Below are positions 9,612 to 18,133 of a stretch of 46,414 nucleotides of DNA, piece after piece. A program made the position numbers and the translations under genes. Position 1 is the first letter of the stretch; each line of letters opens with the position of its first letter. The notes below the pieces were generated by a model, which did not search any database, was not told the DNA's origin, and saw nothing but the letters and a program-made list of their open reading frames with translations. The stretch comes from Flavobacteriales bacterium. Its GTDB lineage: Bacteria > Bacteroidota > Bacteroidia > Flavobacteriales_G > JALEGO01. Location of the stretch: contig JAHDEG010000005.1 in assembly GCA_020628935.1 (NCBI GenBank), forward strand, positions 1-46,414, given 5' to 3'.

Positions 9612-12600
9612 TTATCTTATTAAAGTTATGTCTCCTACTTTAGAAAATGATTTATTATCTATGTAAGTGATTTCTATTTTCCATATATACACATCTTGTT
9701 GAGCCAATACTCCTTTATAATAACCGTCCCATCCAATATTAATATTGTTTGTCTCAAATATTAATTCCCCCCACCTATTAAAAATTTGCATTTTATATTT
9801 TTTTACAAATTCTGTCGTAGGGTAAAAAATATTATTTAGTAGTGAAGATGGATCATATGCGCCTCCGTTACCACCGTCAGGGTTTGGCGTAAATGCATTT
9901 GGAATGTCAAAAGAATAGAATGGCTCGACAACTATAATTAGCGTATTGGTATCTGTGCATTTGTACTGATTGGTGGCAATTGTGGTCACTAAAAATGTTC
10001 CTGTATCTTGATAGGTGTAGGATGGATTATTCAAACTAGAGGTGTCATTATCATCAAAATACCAAACCACTGAAGTATCGCCTATGGATAGGTTGGTAAA
10101 GTCTATTGTTGGCTCTTGAGTGTCGGTCACAAACATTGATGCTGTACTATTTGCGATTGGTAAAGGATTTACTTTTACTAAATTGTTACCTGAAGAATAT
10201 GTGGTACATCCATTATTTGAAGTTATAGCTAAGTTAACGTTGTATGTTCCTGGAGTTTGATAGAGATGGTTAATAGCAGCTAATTCAGATGTGAACCCAT
10301 CTCCAAAATCCCATTGATACGTAACTATTGTTGAGTCGTTAGTTAAGTTTGAAAAACTGACTAATAATGGCTCACATCCTTCCGCAATTATAGGCTGTAA
10401 GTTGATAGTTGGAAACGGAAAGGGGGTTATTTTCACAGAGTCTGAGATAAAATTATTACATTGGTCAGTTACCGTAAAAATGTATGTTGTGGAAGACACT
10501 GGACTTACATTAAATGGACCTAGTCCGCTACCTAATCCATGGTTCCAGCTAAAATCATAGTTGTCATGTTGAGCATTGTAACTTCCGAGTATTTGCGTAG
10601 TATCACCAAAACAAATATCGCCATTTGAAACAATGTTTATACTATCAGGATCAAAATTTGGGACATAAATTATTGTGCTATCGATGTTTCCAGTACATCC
10701 AAGTGTGTCTTGAACTGATAAAATGTAGGTGGTAGTAGTTAAGGGATTAACAGTAACAAATTCATCGTCAGATAATTCTTCATTCCAGCTATATGTATAA
10801 CCTCCATTACCACCGCTTGCAATTGCTTCGATAGTTATATTTTCACCTGGGCAAATTGTGTCATCATTTGAGGCGGTTACGGTTATCATGCTTGGTTGTG
10901 TTACTGTAATAGAAGCAGTATCTAGGCAGTTATTTGTGTCAGTAATAATAACAGTGTAACTTCCGGAAGTCAGTTCGCTAGCTGTACTTGTTACCTGATT
11001 TTCAGCGTTCACGTCCCATAAATAGGAGTAAGGCTGTGTTCCTCCAGTGGTGATAACTGTTGCTGTTCCGTTATTTTCTCCAAAACAATTAGTTGCATTG
11101 GAGCTTGTAACGGAAGATAGACGATCTGGGGGTTGAGAAATTATTACATTAGCACTATCAGTGCATAAGTTAGTGTCGGTAACGATAGCTGTATAAGTGC
11201 CTGATGTTAAAGTGTTGGCTGTAGGTCCTACTTGATTTCCTGTATTAGCATCCCATTGAGTAAAGTACGGAGACGTTCCGCCTGAAATAATAATAGTAGC
11301 TGAACCATTATTTCCTCCATTGCAGCTTACATCAATTGCTGATTCTAAGATGTCAAGAGGTTCTAATGGTTGATTAATAAAAATTAAACCGGTGTCTGAG
11401 CAGTTATTAGAATCTGTAACTACAACCTCGTAATTATCAGTAGATAATTCTGTTGCGATACTAGTAACTTGGTTTCCTGTATTACTATCCCATAAATAAT
11501 TGTATGGTGGTATTCCGCCCATTACATTTATGGCGGCTGTTCCGTCATTTCCTCCAAAACAATTAACAGGAGTGGAAGTAATAGTTGATAATAATTTTTG
11601 CGGTTCACTAATTGTAATCTCGGGCAGGAGCGTACATTCATTTGCATCTGAGACCATTACACTATAGGATCCGGGGGGTAAATTATTTGCAATACTTGTG
11701 GTTTGGTTTGTTGGGAACCATTGAAAGGTATAGGGTGGAGTTCCTCCTTTTGGTATTGCAGTTGCGCTACCATTATCAAATCCAAAACATGTAACATCTG
11801 TTGTGGTTATGGATATGTTTATTACAGAATCGGGTTGTGTAATTGTTACCGAAACTTCACTTGTACAACTTTTATCATCGGTGACTATGACAGAATATGT
11901 TCCAGCTATTAGATCTTCAGCAGTAGCATTGGATTGATTTCCTGCATTAGTATCCCATAAATAAGTGTATGGTGCTGTTCCGCCTGCAACAGAAGCTGTT
12001 GCTAAACCACTATTACCACCAAAACACGGTACATTGACAGAATCTATTATTAATGGTACAAGAGGTTGGGGCTCTTTAATTATAATTGATATAGTAGTAT
12101 CACAACCATTTCCATCTACTATAGAGGCTTGGTATGTGCCTGCTGTTAAGTTAGTAGCTGTGTTGCCAAACTGAACTGGGGATGTGTTCCATGTGATTGA
12201 GTGTGGTAAAGCTCCACCACTTAGGGAGATAACACACTCGCCATCGTTATTTCCATTACAGCTCACGTCTTTTGGAAAAGTTAAAACAGTGGTATTGAAT
12301 TTATTAATTGCTAAAATTATGTTGTCAGTATCTGCTGGGCAGGATTGATTGCCTGTGGTAATTAACATTAATTGTAAGACACCGTTGTTGATTTCTGTCT
12401 GGGAAGGAGTGTATTCAGTATTTAAAGAGGTATTGTTTGGAGTGTAGATTCCTTCTCCACCAGACCAGTAGCCTCCAGATGCAGAAACTACGCTTCCTTC
12501 TAGATTAATTGGAACCTTATCTTCACACACCATACGATCTTCACCTGCATTTGCTTCAATCGGATTTGCAAAAGTTGTTACAAGAACGCTGTCATAAGTT

Positions 12601-13475
12601 GGCGGACAACCCGATGAGTCACTAAGCGTGACATAATATTCACCAACATCTATAAAAATAGATTCGGTAGTATCACCTGTACTCCAATTGTAGAAATAGG
12701 GAGGAGTACCACCATTGCCGTTTGCTGTTATTAATGTTCCTGCTGCTCCGAAGCAAACAGTGGGGTTTGTTGGCGTAATATTAGCAATTAATGTTGAATT
12801 AAATGTAACCCTAACTGTGTCACAGATTAGTGTATTTCCACACCCTCCTATTGGTGAACCACAGACCTGAAAATCGGCAAAAGAAGGAAATCCTGGTTGT
12901 GCCGTTATGTTAACAGAATCGCAACCGGTTCTGCAATCTAAGTAATCATCAAACATTCCTTCTGTTCCTGGATTTATGGATGTCCACATAATTGAAGACG
13001 GATCATACCCGAAAGCATAAACAGATCCATTACAACCGTCATTTATCGCAATATTAGGTCCTACTCCTGGAGAGGGAACTGAGGTTATTGAATACTCATT
13101 ATTATTATTTCCTGGTTTGCAAAATGTAATGACGTGTGGACCGGCACCATTTAAACATAATGGTTCTCCAACCATTACAGGAGGGGCACAACCAACTTGA
13201 TAAAATAACGCACCAGGAGGAATAGCACCTGAGTATAGATTAAAGATTATTCCTTGCGCATCTGGATGTAAATTAATAGCAAATTCTATGCACTTGTCAG
13301 GGTTACTTGCACCACAGCAAACCCCATCTCTATTAATGTTAGGGCTAATCCAAACAGCATTAGGATCATCACTTAGGTCGACAATAAACGATGGTACGTT
13401 AGCACTACATTGTGCATGTAGTTTGGATTGTATTAATCCGAACAGCATAAATGATAATGATAAAAAAAATTTCAA
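9612..13475 (-). CDS. SprB/PKD-repeat surface protein with T9SS type B sorting domain
   Basis: Secreted protein of 1287 residues. The signal peptide is followed by a Cys-rich, family-typical N-terminal region (about residues 22-225; INRDGVCCGASNPDKCIEF). One diverged SprB-like unit follows, then six regular SprB repeats of about 75 residues (SCNGGNNGSATI...GGTxPYxYxWD...GTYxxIVTD...C), then two looser immunoglobulin-like units, two PKD domains (YQWDFGDGFTS; VVWYFDDNDTSS) and a C-terminal type B T9SS domain (IPNAFTPNPDGGNGG, FNRWGELIFE, GWDGYYKG). The start is TTG at 13475, directly after an in-frame TGA; no upstream ATG exists in this frame, and the internal ATG at 13448 would cut the signal peptide. 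It is followed after 8 bases by the PorP/SprF gene, so this is probably its cognate export pair. The likely role is adhesion. Confidence 0.92.
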   Translation of the reverse strand: MKFFLSLSFMLFGLIQSKLHAQCSANVPSFIVDLSDDPNAVWISPNINRDGVCCGASNPDKCIEFAINLHPDAQGIIFNLYSGAIPPGALFYQVGCAPPVMVGEPLCLNGAGPHVITFCKPGNNNNEYSITSVPSPGVGPNIAINDGCNGSVYAFGYDPSSIMWTSINPGTEGMFDDYLDCRTGCDSVNITAQPGFPSFADFQVCGSPIGGCGNTLICDTVRVTFNSTLIANITPTNPTVCFGAAGTLITANGNGGTPPYFYNWSTGDTTESIFIDVGEYYVTLSDSSGCPPTYDSVLVTTFANPIEANAGEDRMVCEDKVPINLEGSVVSASGGYWSGGEGIYTPNNTSLNTEYTPSQTEINNGVLQLMLITTGNQSCPADTDNIILAINKFNTTVLTFPKDVSCNGNNDGECVISLSGGALPHSITWNTSPVQFGNTATNLTAGTYQASIVDGNGCDTTISIIIKEPQPLVPLIIDSVNVPCFGGNSGLATASVAGGTAPYTYLWDTNAGNQSNATAEDLIAGTYSVIVTDDKSCTSEVSVTITQPDSVINISITTTDVTCFGFDNGSATAIPKGGTPPYTFQWFPTNQTTSIANNLPPGSYSVMVSDANECTLLPEITISEPQKLLSTITSTPVNCFGGNDGTAAINVMGGIPPYNYLWDSNTGNQVTSIATELSTDNYEVVVTDSNNCSDTGLIFINQPLEPLDILESAIDVSCNGGNNGSATIIISGGTSPYFTQWDANTGNQVGPTANTLTSGTYTAIVTDTNLCTDSANVIISQPPDRLSSVTSSNATNCFGENNGTATVITTGGTQPYSYLWDVNAENQVTSTASELTSGSYTVIITDTNNCLDTASITVTQPSMITVTASNDDTICPGENITIEAIASGGNGGYTYSWNEELSDDEFVTVNPLTTTTYILSVQDTLGCTGNIDSTIIYVPNFDPDSINIVSNGDICFGDTTQILGSYNAQHDNYDFSWNHGLGSGLGPFNVSPVSSTTYIFTVTDQCNNFISDSVKITPFPFPTINLQPIIAEGCEPLLVSFSNLTNDSTIVTYQWDFGDGFTSELAAINHLYQTPGTYNVNLAITSNNGCTTYSSGNNLVKVNPLPIANSTASMFVTDTQEPTIDFTNLSIGDTSVVWYFDDNDTSSLNNPSYTYQDTGTFLVTTIATNQYKCTDTNTLIIVVEPFYSFDIPNAFTPNPDGGNGGAYDPSSLLNNIFYPTTEFVKKYKMQIFNRWGELIFETNNINIGWDGYYKGVLAQQDVYIWKIEITYIDNKSFSKVGDITLIR
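10885..12285 (-). repeat. Six tandem SprB repeats within the second adhesin
   Basis: Six coding repeats of about 230 bp. Each has a CFGG/CNGG-x-N/D-G block, GGTxPYxYxWD, an N-A-T-x-L-x-x-GTY block and a closing Cys followed by a Q/E-P linker. They have two cysteines per repeat, unlike the four of the alternating repeats in the giant adhesin. Confidence 0.8.
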
Positions 13476-13654
13476 TCAAATAGGTTTATAAGGTGAAAGT
13501 GCTTTTTACTTAATGATAAATTATTGTATATGCTAAGTTGTATTTAATAATACAATATAAGTTTTTCATTTTTTATGTCTATTAAAATTACTATTAATTT
13601 AAATATTAGTTCTAATCTATTTTCATCAATGGAATCAATATAGTAATGATTGGG

Positions 13655-13723
13655 TTAAATTTAAAGGATAATAAAACAGGAGAGCAATACACAAAAGCTA
13701 GTTTAGTTACTTTGTTGAGGTGA
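13655..13723 (+). pseudogene. Orphan 69-bp remnant of an adhesin type B sorting-domain C-terminus
   Basis: This stretch encodes LNLKDNKTGEQYTKASLV then TLLR and a TGA stop. By my count it matches the last 23 codons of the giant adhesin (8277-8345) at 62 of 69 bases, and the changes are mostly silent or conservative. No upstream part of the sorting domain or repeats is present; similarity stops abruptly at 13655. It is therefore the tail of a deleted or rearranged paralogue, not a gene. The surrounding 13476-13747 holds nothing else that I can support as coding. Confidence 0.75.
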
Positions 13724-13747
13724 TTAGGGTTTTTCTTCAGCTATTGC

Positions 13748-14401
13748 TTATTCTTTCGTTACTTCTATATCCTTAATCATTTGATAAGTTAATTTTCTAA
13801 TATTAAACATAATCAAGATTATTACAATAAAGCTTATAGAGAGACTAACAGAAATAAAGCGTTTTAGACTCGCTTTTTTTCTGAGCTTCTGTAACATAGG
13901 TAGTTACATGTTTAACAAATTGGTTAAGTAATTCAGACGATTTTTTTTTAATATACGACATTGAGTTATCCGTTACTCTGTTGAAGTTTGAATGCTTAGT
14001 TTTGTAATTGTTGATAGATTAGATTTAAAAATGTTCCATTGTGATTCTGTTTTAGCTACAACGGGTAACGTTTTTTCGCTCGTGGGCGGGAGGAGTAATC
14101 CTGATTCCATTTTTGGAAAATTTCCACTGTATTTTAATGCTTTTATGGATTCATCAAGAAGTTTGATGTTGAAATTTAATTCATCAAGTACATTCTGCCC
14201 CCTAAAATATTGCTCAGTTAAATAACATATTTTCTGTGAGAGCATTCTGTTTCTTCCGCTTACATTGACAACTAACTCATTCGTTACTTGAGAACTTGAG
14301 TAGTAAGCGATACTTACGAAATTGATGGTAATGATAATACACATACCAATAAGTAATACCATTATTTTTTGATTATAACTTGTGTACTTGTTTGTCTTCA
14401 T
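13748..14401 (-). pseudogene. PilJ-type sensor membrane protein, broken by two frameshifts
   Basis: From ATG at 14401 the frame encodes a membrane helix (KIMVLLIGMCIIITINFVSI) and a PilJ-type sensing region with the hallmark SGRNRMLSQKICYLTEQ, then stops at 13973. The following DNA continues the protein in a second frame (VTDNSMSYIKKKSSELLNQF...EAQKKSE). After a run of seven A it moves to a third frame encoding a second membrane helix (RFISVSLSISFIVIILIMFN) and a short tail ending at 13748. Restoring both frames gives about 217 residues: helix, sensing domain, helix. PilJ-N domains are usually fused to chemotaxis or histidine-kinase output domains, and none is visible here. It is a decayed sensor, unless one or both shifts are sequencing errors. 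Confidence 0.75.
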
Positions 14402-14434
14402 ACTGTAATTGCTAGAGTATAACGAGCATAACAA

Positions 14435-14889
14435 TATATTTTTTTTCCAATTTATCTTTAGTTTTTTAATCTCCCACTGTGTTAGTAAGCTAACTATTGA
14501 TTTTGATGCCTCAAGTAATAAGTACTATCATGCTTATATTACTAACTATTTGGTAGTAATTTTTATTTTGTAGGAAATGTTGAATGTTTTTGGGAGCTTA
14601 AGGTTACTGATGTGACCATTTATATCGGGTTAATTATCTAACACTAAAATGTCTATTTTTTATTGTAGCTTGATGATTTAGTGTTTTTATTTAAATTATT
14701 CTTTAAAACTCTAAAGATCTATTCCTTAAAATAAGGGATAGAATAAAGCTCTTTACAAGTTTTAATAGCTTGAGTAAAGTTGGATTACCTGGATTAAAGT
14801 TTCTGATGTTAGTTTTAGGTTGTAAGTTGATGTTTTTGTGACAAATAAAACCTGTATTCAAATGATAATAATTATTTGGGAAGTAAGTT
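14435..14889. other. Intergenic region without a supportable gene
   Basis: No reading frame here looks like a protein. The minus-strand frame that crosses 14703-14987 is of low complexity and overlaps the real C-terminus of the FISUMP gene. The only clear structure is the hairpin at 14718-14742. A small palindrome, GTTAG-TAAG-CTAAC, lies near 14480. Confidence 0.5.
14718..14742 (-). terminator. Strong AT-rich hairpin, probable terminator of the FISUMP gene
   Basis: TCTATTCCTTA (14718-14728), a 3-base loop, and TAAGGGATAGA (14732-14742) form an 11-bp stem with one G-T pair. On the minus strand it lies about 150 bases after the stop of the 14890-15822 gene. The T-tract that follows is interrupted (TCTTTAGAGTTTT), so the terminator call is moderate. 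Confidence 0.45.
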
Positions 14890-15822
14890 TTAATCCTTAA
14901 TGCAGCGTACGGAAGCTCCGTAGGCCCGTCCAAGATTTTGTATGCTGGCAGAATTAGAGAAATCTTGGAAATTAAGATATCGTGCATTATTGCCTGAAAC
15001 TGTACTTGACCAATAGTATGCGACTGAACCTATTGATACAAAATCTCCTGAGATATCGTTCCTACGCCCAGTAACAGGAATTTTTAGGGGGGAAGCAAAA
15101 GCACCAGTTGCATCATTACTTGACCAGCTAGCTCTCTCTGCTTCAAGTTCTGCTTCAGTTGGTAATCTGTAGCCACTAGGGCATGGGTTGTTTGTACCAT
15201 TAGTTCCTTGCCATAAACTATTGTTTGCAGGATTCTTCCAGTCACCGTTCGCTCTTAAAAAATGCCCATGACCAGGTTGATCATCTAAATTAGTACTTGG
15301 ACTGCTAATTTGAGCAGAAGAGTAACATTGATGGCCATCAGCACCCCGGCCCCATTGATATAAATCTCCAAATGATTGAAAATCTTTTAGGTTAAGTGCA
15401 ACTCTAGTTGCACCTAAATTTCTGTCCATCCATGTCTCTCCAGTTACAGGGTTAAACACATCAACAACTTCTGTTGGAGTACCATTGCAAAATACAGAGC
15501 CTGTGGGGTAGAGTCCATAATCAGTTGTTGTATTGATTGTTTCGTTATTTACAAGGTAGACCCATTTAGTCCCTGTATAGTAGTAAAATGTAGAATCATT
15601 GTTTGAAAACAATAACAACCCCATTGACGGACTAGAAACGGAGTTGGTATCAGTTACTCGAGGAATGAGTAGACCCTTATTTGTAGAGTTTAGGTCTAAG
15701 ATTGCTGACGCATCTGGTGTAGCTCCAGATGTGTTTATACCTACTGATTGAGTGTGAGCAACTGAAAAAGGTATAAGTGTTATGAGAAAAAGAAAAGTAC
15801 GTTTAAAGTGATGAATTGACAT
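14890..15822 (-). CDS. FISUMP-domain secreted protein
   Basis: A protein of 310 residues with a signal peptide (TFLFLITLIPFSVAHTQ). The N-terminal block QSVGINTSGATPDASAILDL...GLLIPRVT is common in Bacteroidota surface proteins and resembles phage-tail-fibre-like repeats. The C-terminal half is a FISUMP domain (named after Fibrobacter succinogenes major paralogous proteins): TGETWMDRNLGATRVA, LYQWGRGADGHQ, NPCPSGYRLPTEAEL, YYWSST and ASVRCIKD. The molecular function of this domain is not established. The protein is probably exposed on the cell surface, but it has no T9SS sorting domain and no lipobox. It stands alone between two non-coding stretches. Confidence 0.85.
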   Translation of the reverse strand: MSIHHFKRTFLFLITLIPFSVAHTQSVGINTSGATPDASAILDLNSTNKGLLIPRVTDTNSVSSPSMGLLLFSNNDSTFYYYTGTKWVYLVNNETINTTTDYGLYPTGSVFCNGTPTEVVDVFNPVTGETWMDRNLGATRVALNLKDFQSFGDLYQWGRGADGHQCYSSAQISSPSTNLDDQPGHGHFLRANGDWKNPANNSLWQGTNGTNNPCPSGYRLPTEAELEAERASWSSNDATGAFASPLKIPVTGRRNDISGDFVSIGSVAYYWSSTVSGNNARYLNFQDFSNSASIQNLGRAYGASVRCIKD

Positions 15823-15984
15823 GTTGAGTTATTTATATGGTAGTGTTTTCTAAAGCGAAAATATAAAAATACTTATATATGGAAGAGATTACAGAACTAT
15901 ATGTCAATTTTTTTAGAAATTCTGATTATTCACTAGTGTTACCTATATTCTTTCTATGCTTTTTAAAGCTTATGATTTGTCTAT

Positions 15985-16131
15985 TTCCGCTAGGGATTGT
16001 AGTGGAAAGCCCGGAAGAAAAATAAACAATGAGAAATGGCTTTGTGTAGTGACAACGAAACTCACAACAAAGCCATTGATTATGTTTGGTTTTTATGAGG
16101 ACTTGTAACGGTAAGCCCGTTAAAGCGCCTG
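15985..16131 (+). ncRNA. Structured intergenic element, Flavo-1-like
   Basis: Two similar half-motifs flank a hairpin. The first, GGGATTGTAGTGGAAAGCCC, is at 15993-16012; the second, GGACTTGTAACGGTAAGCCC, is at 16099-16118. Between them AATGGCTTTGT and ACAAAGCCATT (about 16035-16077) form a perfect 11-bp stem. Each half can close a small GG/CC stem, and CCGCTA near the start may pair with the TAAAGCG near the end. I recall elements of this design as very common between genes in Flavobacteriia, and Flavo-1 (Rfam) is the best candidate from memory, but I cannot confirm the match. It lies between two minus-strand genes and reads on the plus strand. Confidence 0.5.
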
Positions 16132-16138
16132 TAGTGTT

Positions 16139-17632
16139 TTAGAAGTCGAGTTGAATAACTTCTTTATCGATGCGTTTTGCTATGGTTTCTTCGAGAAAAA
16201 GATTCACGTATTCATCTTTATTTACGATTGTTCCTTCAGGTACCTGAATAATTAGTTCAAGCTCTTGTACTCGCCAAACGTTTGTGAATGTGTAAAACGG
16301 ACTAAGGTTAATGGTGTCGTTGTTAATGTTAAATGTGTAATTGATATCTTTTGCTCTGTTTAGTGCGTCTCTTCTGCTAGCGCCTCTTGCGTGTTTTATG
16401 ACTTTTAGTATAATAAGTGAGTCTGAATTAGATTCTTCAATTTTAAGGGTAGGGTAGCCTACAATTGAGGTTTCTTGGTCACGGAATACAAAGAAATTTT
16501 CTTCAAAAATAATCTCTTCACCTTCAATATTTTCACTTGAATTGCTTGTTAGGCTGAGTACTTTACTATTTGTAGGTATGATGATCTCTTCTTTATATTC
16601 TTTATGTGTTGTTAGTTCTTTTGCGGCACTAGCTGAGGGGATGATAATTAAGACAATTGCAGATATAAAGGTTATTACGCATAAACCAACTATCCACCCT
16701 ATATTTTGTTTAAAGCGTATTAGTAGTTTTGTGCCAACAGTTATGAATAGTGCACTTAAAGAAAGCAAAAGCAAACTTATTCCCAACCAAAAATAACAAC
16801 TATGATTACCATCGAGTATCATAATTGACATTTTTTTATCTATACTGTTAATACCATCTGGACCAACGGATAAAAATGCCATATCTCCCATCACCGAAAG
16901 GCAAAATGGGAAAAGTATGCTTAAGCCAACTACGGTAAATGTGATTCCGAAAAATGCTAAGAATATTTTGCTTAGTTTTTCAATAATTGATTTTGCGGTG
17001 GCTGCCACATCATTACGCTCTGCAAAGTTACTTATTGAACTTTTTACGGCATGAATTTCGTTTTCTACTGCCTTACCAATATTTGAGTAATCGGGTTTTT
17101 CGCCTTTCATTTCTAGTTTTTCAGCTGTCGTATTTGCTGCCGGAATTATTACCCAAAGTATGATGTATGGGATTACGCTTAAGCCGGCAAATACAACTAA
17201 TATTACAAACGCAAGCCTTATCCATACTTTATCTACACTAAAATAGTGGCCAATGCCTGCGCAAACTCCGCCTAAGAAACGTTGGTCTGTATCGCGATAT
17301 ATTTTTTTACTAAAACCACTACCTGTGTTGGCTTGTTGATTGTTTTTTTCTGTTTCATCATATGTTTCGCCATCTGAGTATTCTTCGGGTTTACCCATTG
17401 TATCAATGATATAATCTACATCGGTTAGGGTGACAACCTGGCTGCTTGAGTTTATACGGCCATGTAGAAGCTCGGAAATGCGGGCTTCAATATCTTCCAT
17501 TATTTCGTTTCGACCTTCAGAGGCTTTAAAATGCCCCTCTATTGTAGATAAATAATTTTTAAGTTTAATATGGGCGTCTTCATCAATAATAAAGGCGGTT
17601 CTGTTGATGTTTATGTTAACTGTTGTTTTCAT
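16139..17632 (-). CDS. PspC-domain membrane protein
   Basis: A protein of 497 residues. The N-terminal soluble part (TTVNININRTAFIIDEDA..., about 1-100) is typical of Bacteroidota PspC proteins. The PspC domain at about 112-170 reads RFLGGVCAGIGHYFSVDKVW followed by a hydrophobic helix ending LWVIIPA. Three further membrane helices lie at about 215-240, 275-300 and 310-335, then a C-terminal soluble region of about 160 residues. In proteobacteria PspC belongs to the phage-shock response to envelope stress; the role in Bacteroidota is less clear. It lies 18 bases after the PadR gene on the same strand, so PadR very likely controls it. Confidence 0.88.
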   Translation of the reverse strand: MKTTVNININRTAFIIDEDAHIKLKNYLSTIEGHFKASEGRNEIMEDIEARISELLHGRINSSSQVVTLTDVDYIIDTMGKPEEYSDGETYDETEKNNQQANTGSGFSKKIYRDTDQRFLGGVCAGIGHYFSVDKVWIRLAFVILVVFAGLSVIPYIILWVIIPAANTTAEKLEMKGEKPDYSNIGKAVENEIHAVKSSISNFAERNDVAATAKSIIEKLSKIFLAFFGITFTVVGLSILFPFCLSVMGDMAFLSVGPDGINSIDKKMSIMILDGNHSCYFWLGISLLLLSLSALFITVGTKLLIRFKQNIGWIVGLCVITFISAIVLIIIPSASAAKELTTHKEYKEEIIIPTNSKVLSLTSNSSENIEGEEIIFEENFFVFRDQETSIVGYPTLKIEESNSDSLIILKVIKHARGASRRDALNRAKDINYTFNINNDTINLSPFYTFTNVWRVQELELIIQVPEGTIVNKDEYVNLFLEETIAKRIDKEVIQLDF

Positions 17633-17650
17633 GTTTGTTTTGTTGCTGTA

Positions 17651-17983
17651 CTACTTATGTTTGGTTTCAATTTTTTTTATGGCTTCTGAAAGTTCAATCC
17701 ATGTGCCGTTTAATTCTTCTAAAAAAGATTTCCCTATTTCTGTAATAGAGTAGTATTTTCTTGGTGGCCCCATGGTTGATTCTTCCCATCGGTAAGTTAG
17801 TAGTCCTGCATTTTTAAGTCTCGTTAATAAGGGGTAAAGTGTACCTTCTACAATTATTAGCTTGGCTTGCTTTAGCTCAACAATAATGTCTGACGGATAG
17901 TATTCGCCCTCTTTCATGATGTACAGAATACAGTACTCTAGTATTCCTTTTCTCATTTGAGCTTTTGTGTTTTCAACTTTCAT
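17651..17983 (-). CDS. PadR family transcriptional regulator
   Basis: A protein of 110 residues from ATG at 17983 (MKVENTKAQMRKG); an upstream TTG at 18007 is less likely. It has the PadR winged helix: LEYCILYIMKEGEYYPSDII, then EGTLYPLLTRLKNAGLLTY and the wing GPPRKYYSITEIG. PadR proteins are dimeric repressors that respond to small molecules or envelope stress. Here it is the first gene of a two-gene operon with the PspC protein, a pairing repeated across Bacteroidota. Palindromes at 18026-18049, just upstream, are candidate operators for autoregulation. Confidence 0.92.
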   Translation of the reverse strand: MKVENTKAQMRKGILEYCILYIMKEGEYYPSDIIVELKQAKLIIVEGTLYPLLTRLKNAGLLTYRWEESTMGPPRKYYSITEIGKSFLEELNGTWIELSEAIKKIETKHK

Positions 17984-18025
17984 TCTTTTAGTAATAGTAC
18001 ATAACAAAGATATATATAAAAAAAG

Positions 18026-18049
18026 GTATTGTGCAATACATAGTACTAT
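18026..18049. promoter_or_regulatory. Adjacent palindromes upstream of padR, candidate operator
   Basis: GTATTG-TG-CAATAC (18026-18039) directly abuts the perfect palindrome ATAGTACTAT (18040-18049). The half-site ATAGTAC recurs at 17994-18000, next to the PadR start codon. The cluster sits between the divergent PadR and glycosyltransferase genes, as expected for a PadR autoregulatory site. Binding is inferred. Confidence 0.45.
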
Positions 18050-18133
18050 ATTTATTAAATAAATTTCTGTTTTTTGAAATTTTATTGTACATAATGCACT
18101 AATAATGGGGCTATTGACTTAGATTTGCATGCA

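Noticed and set aside
11703-12174. Plus-strand frames inside the second adhesin.
   Set aside because: They are shadows of the SprB repeats on the minus strand.
13646-13723. A 25-residue small protein starting at ATG 13646.
   Set aside because: All but the first three codons match the end of the giant adhesin, so it is better explained as a remnant.
14470-14500. GTTAG-TAAG-CTAAC as another copy of the A/B/C element.
   Set aside because: Only a short word (TTAGTAAGC) is shared with copies B and C; none of the other conserved blocks are found at the expected distances.
14703-14987. A 94-codon minus-strand frame.
   Set aside because: It overlaps the well-supported end of the FISUMP gene in another frame, is of low complexity and has no start context.
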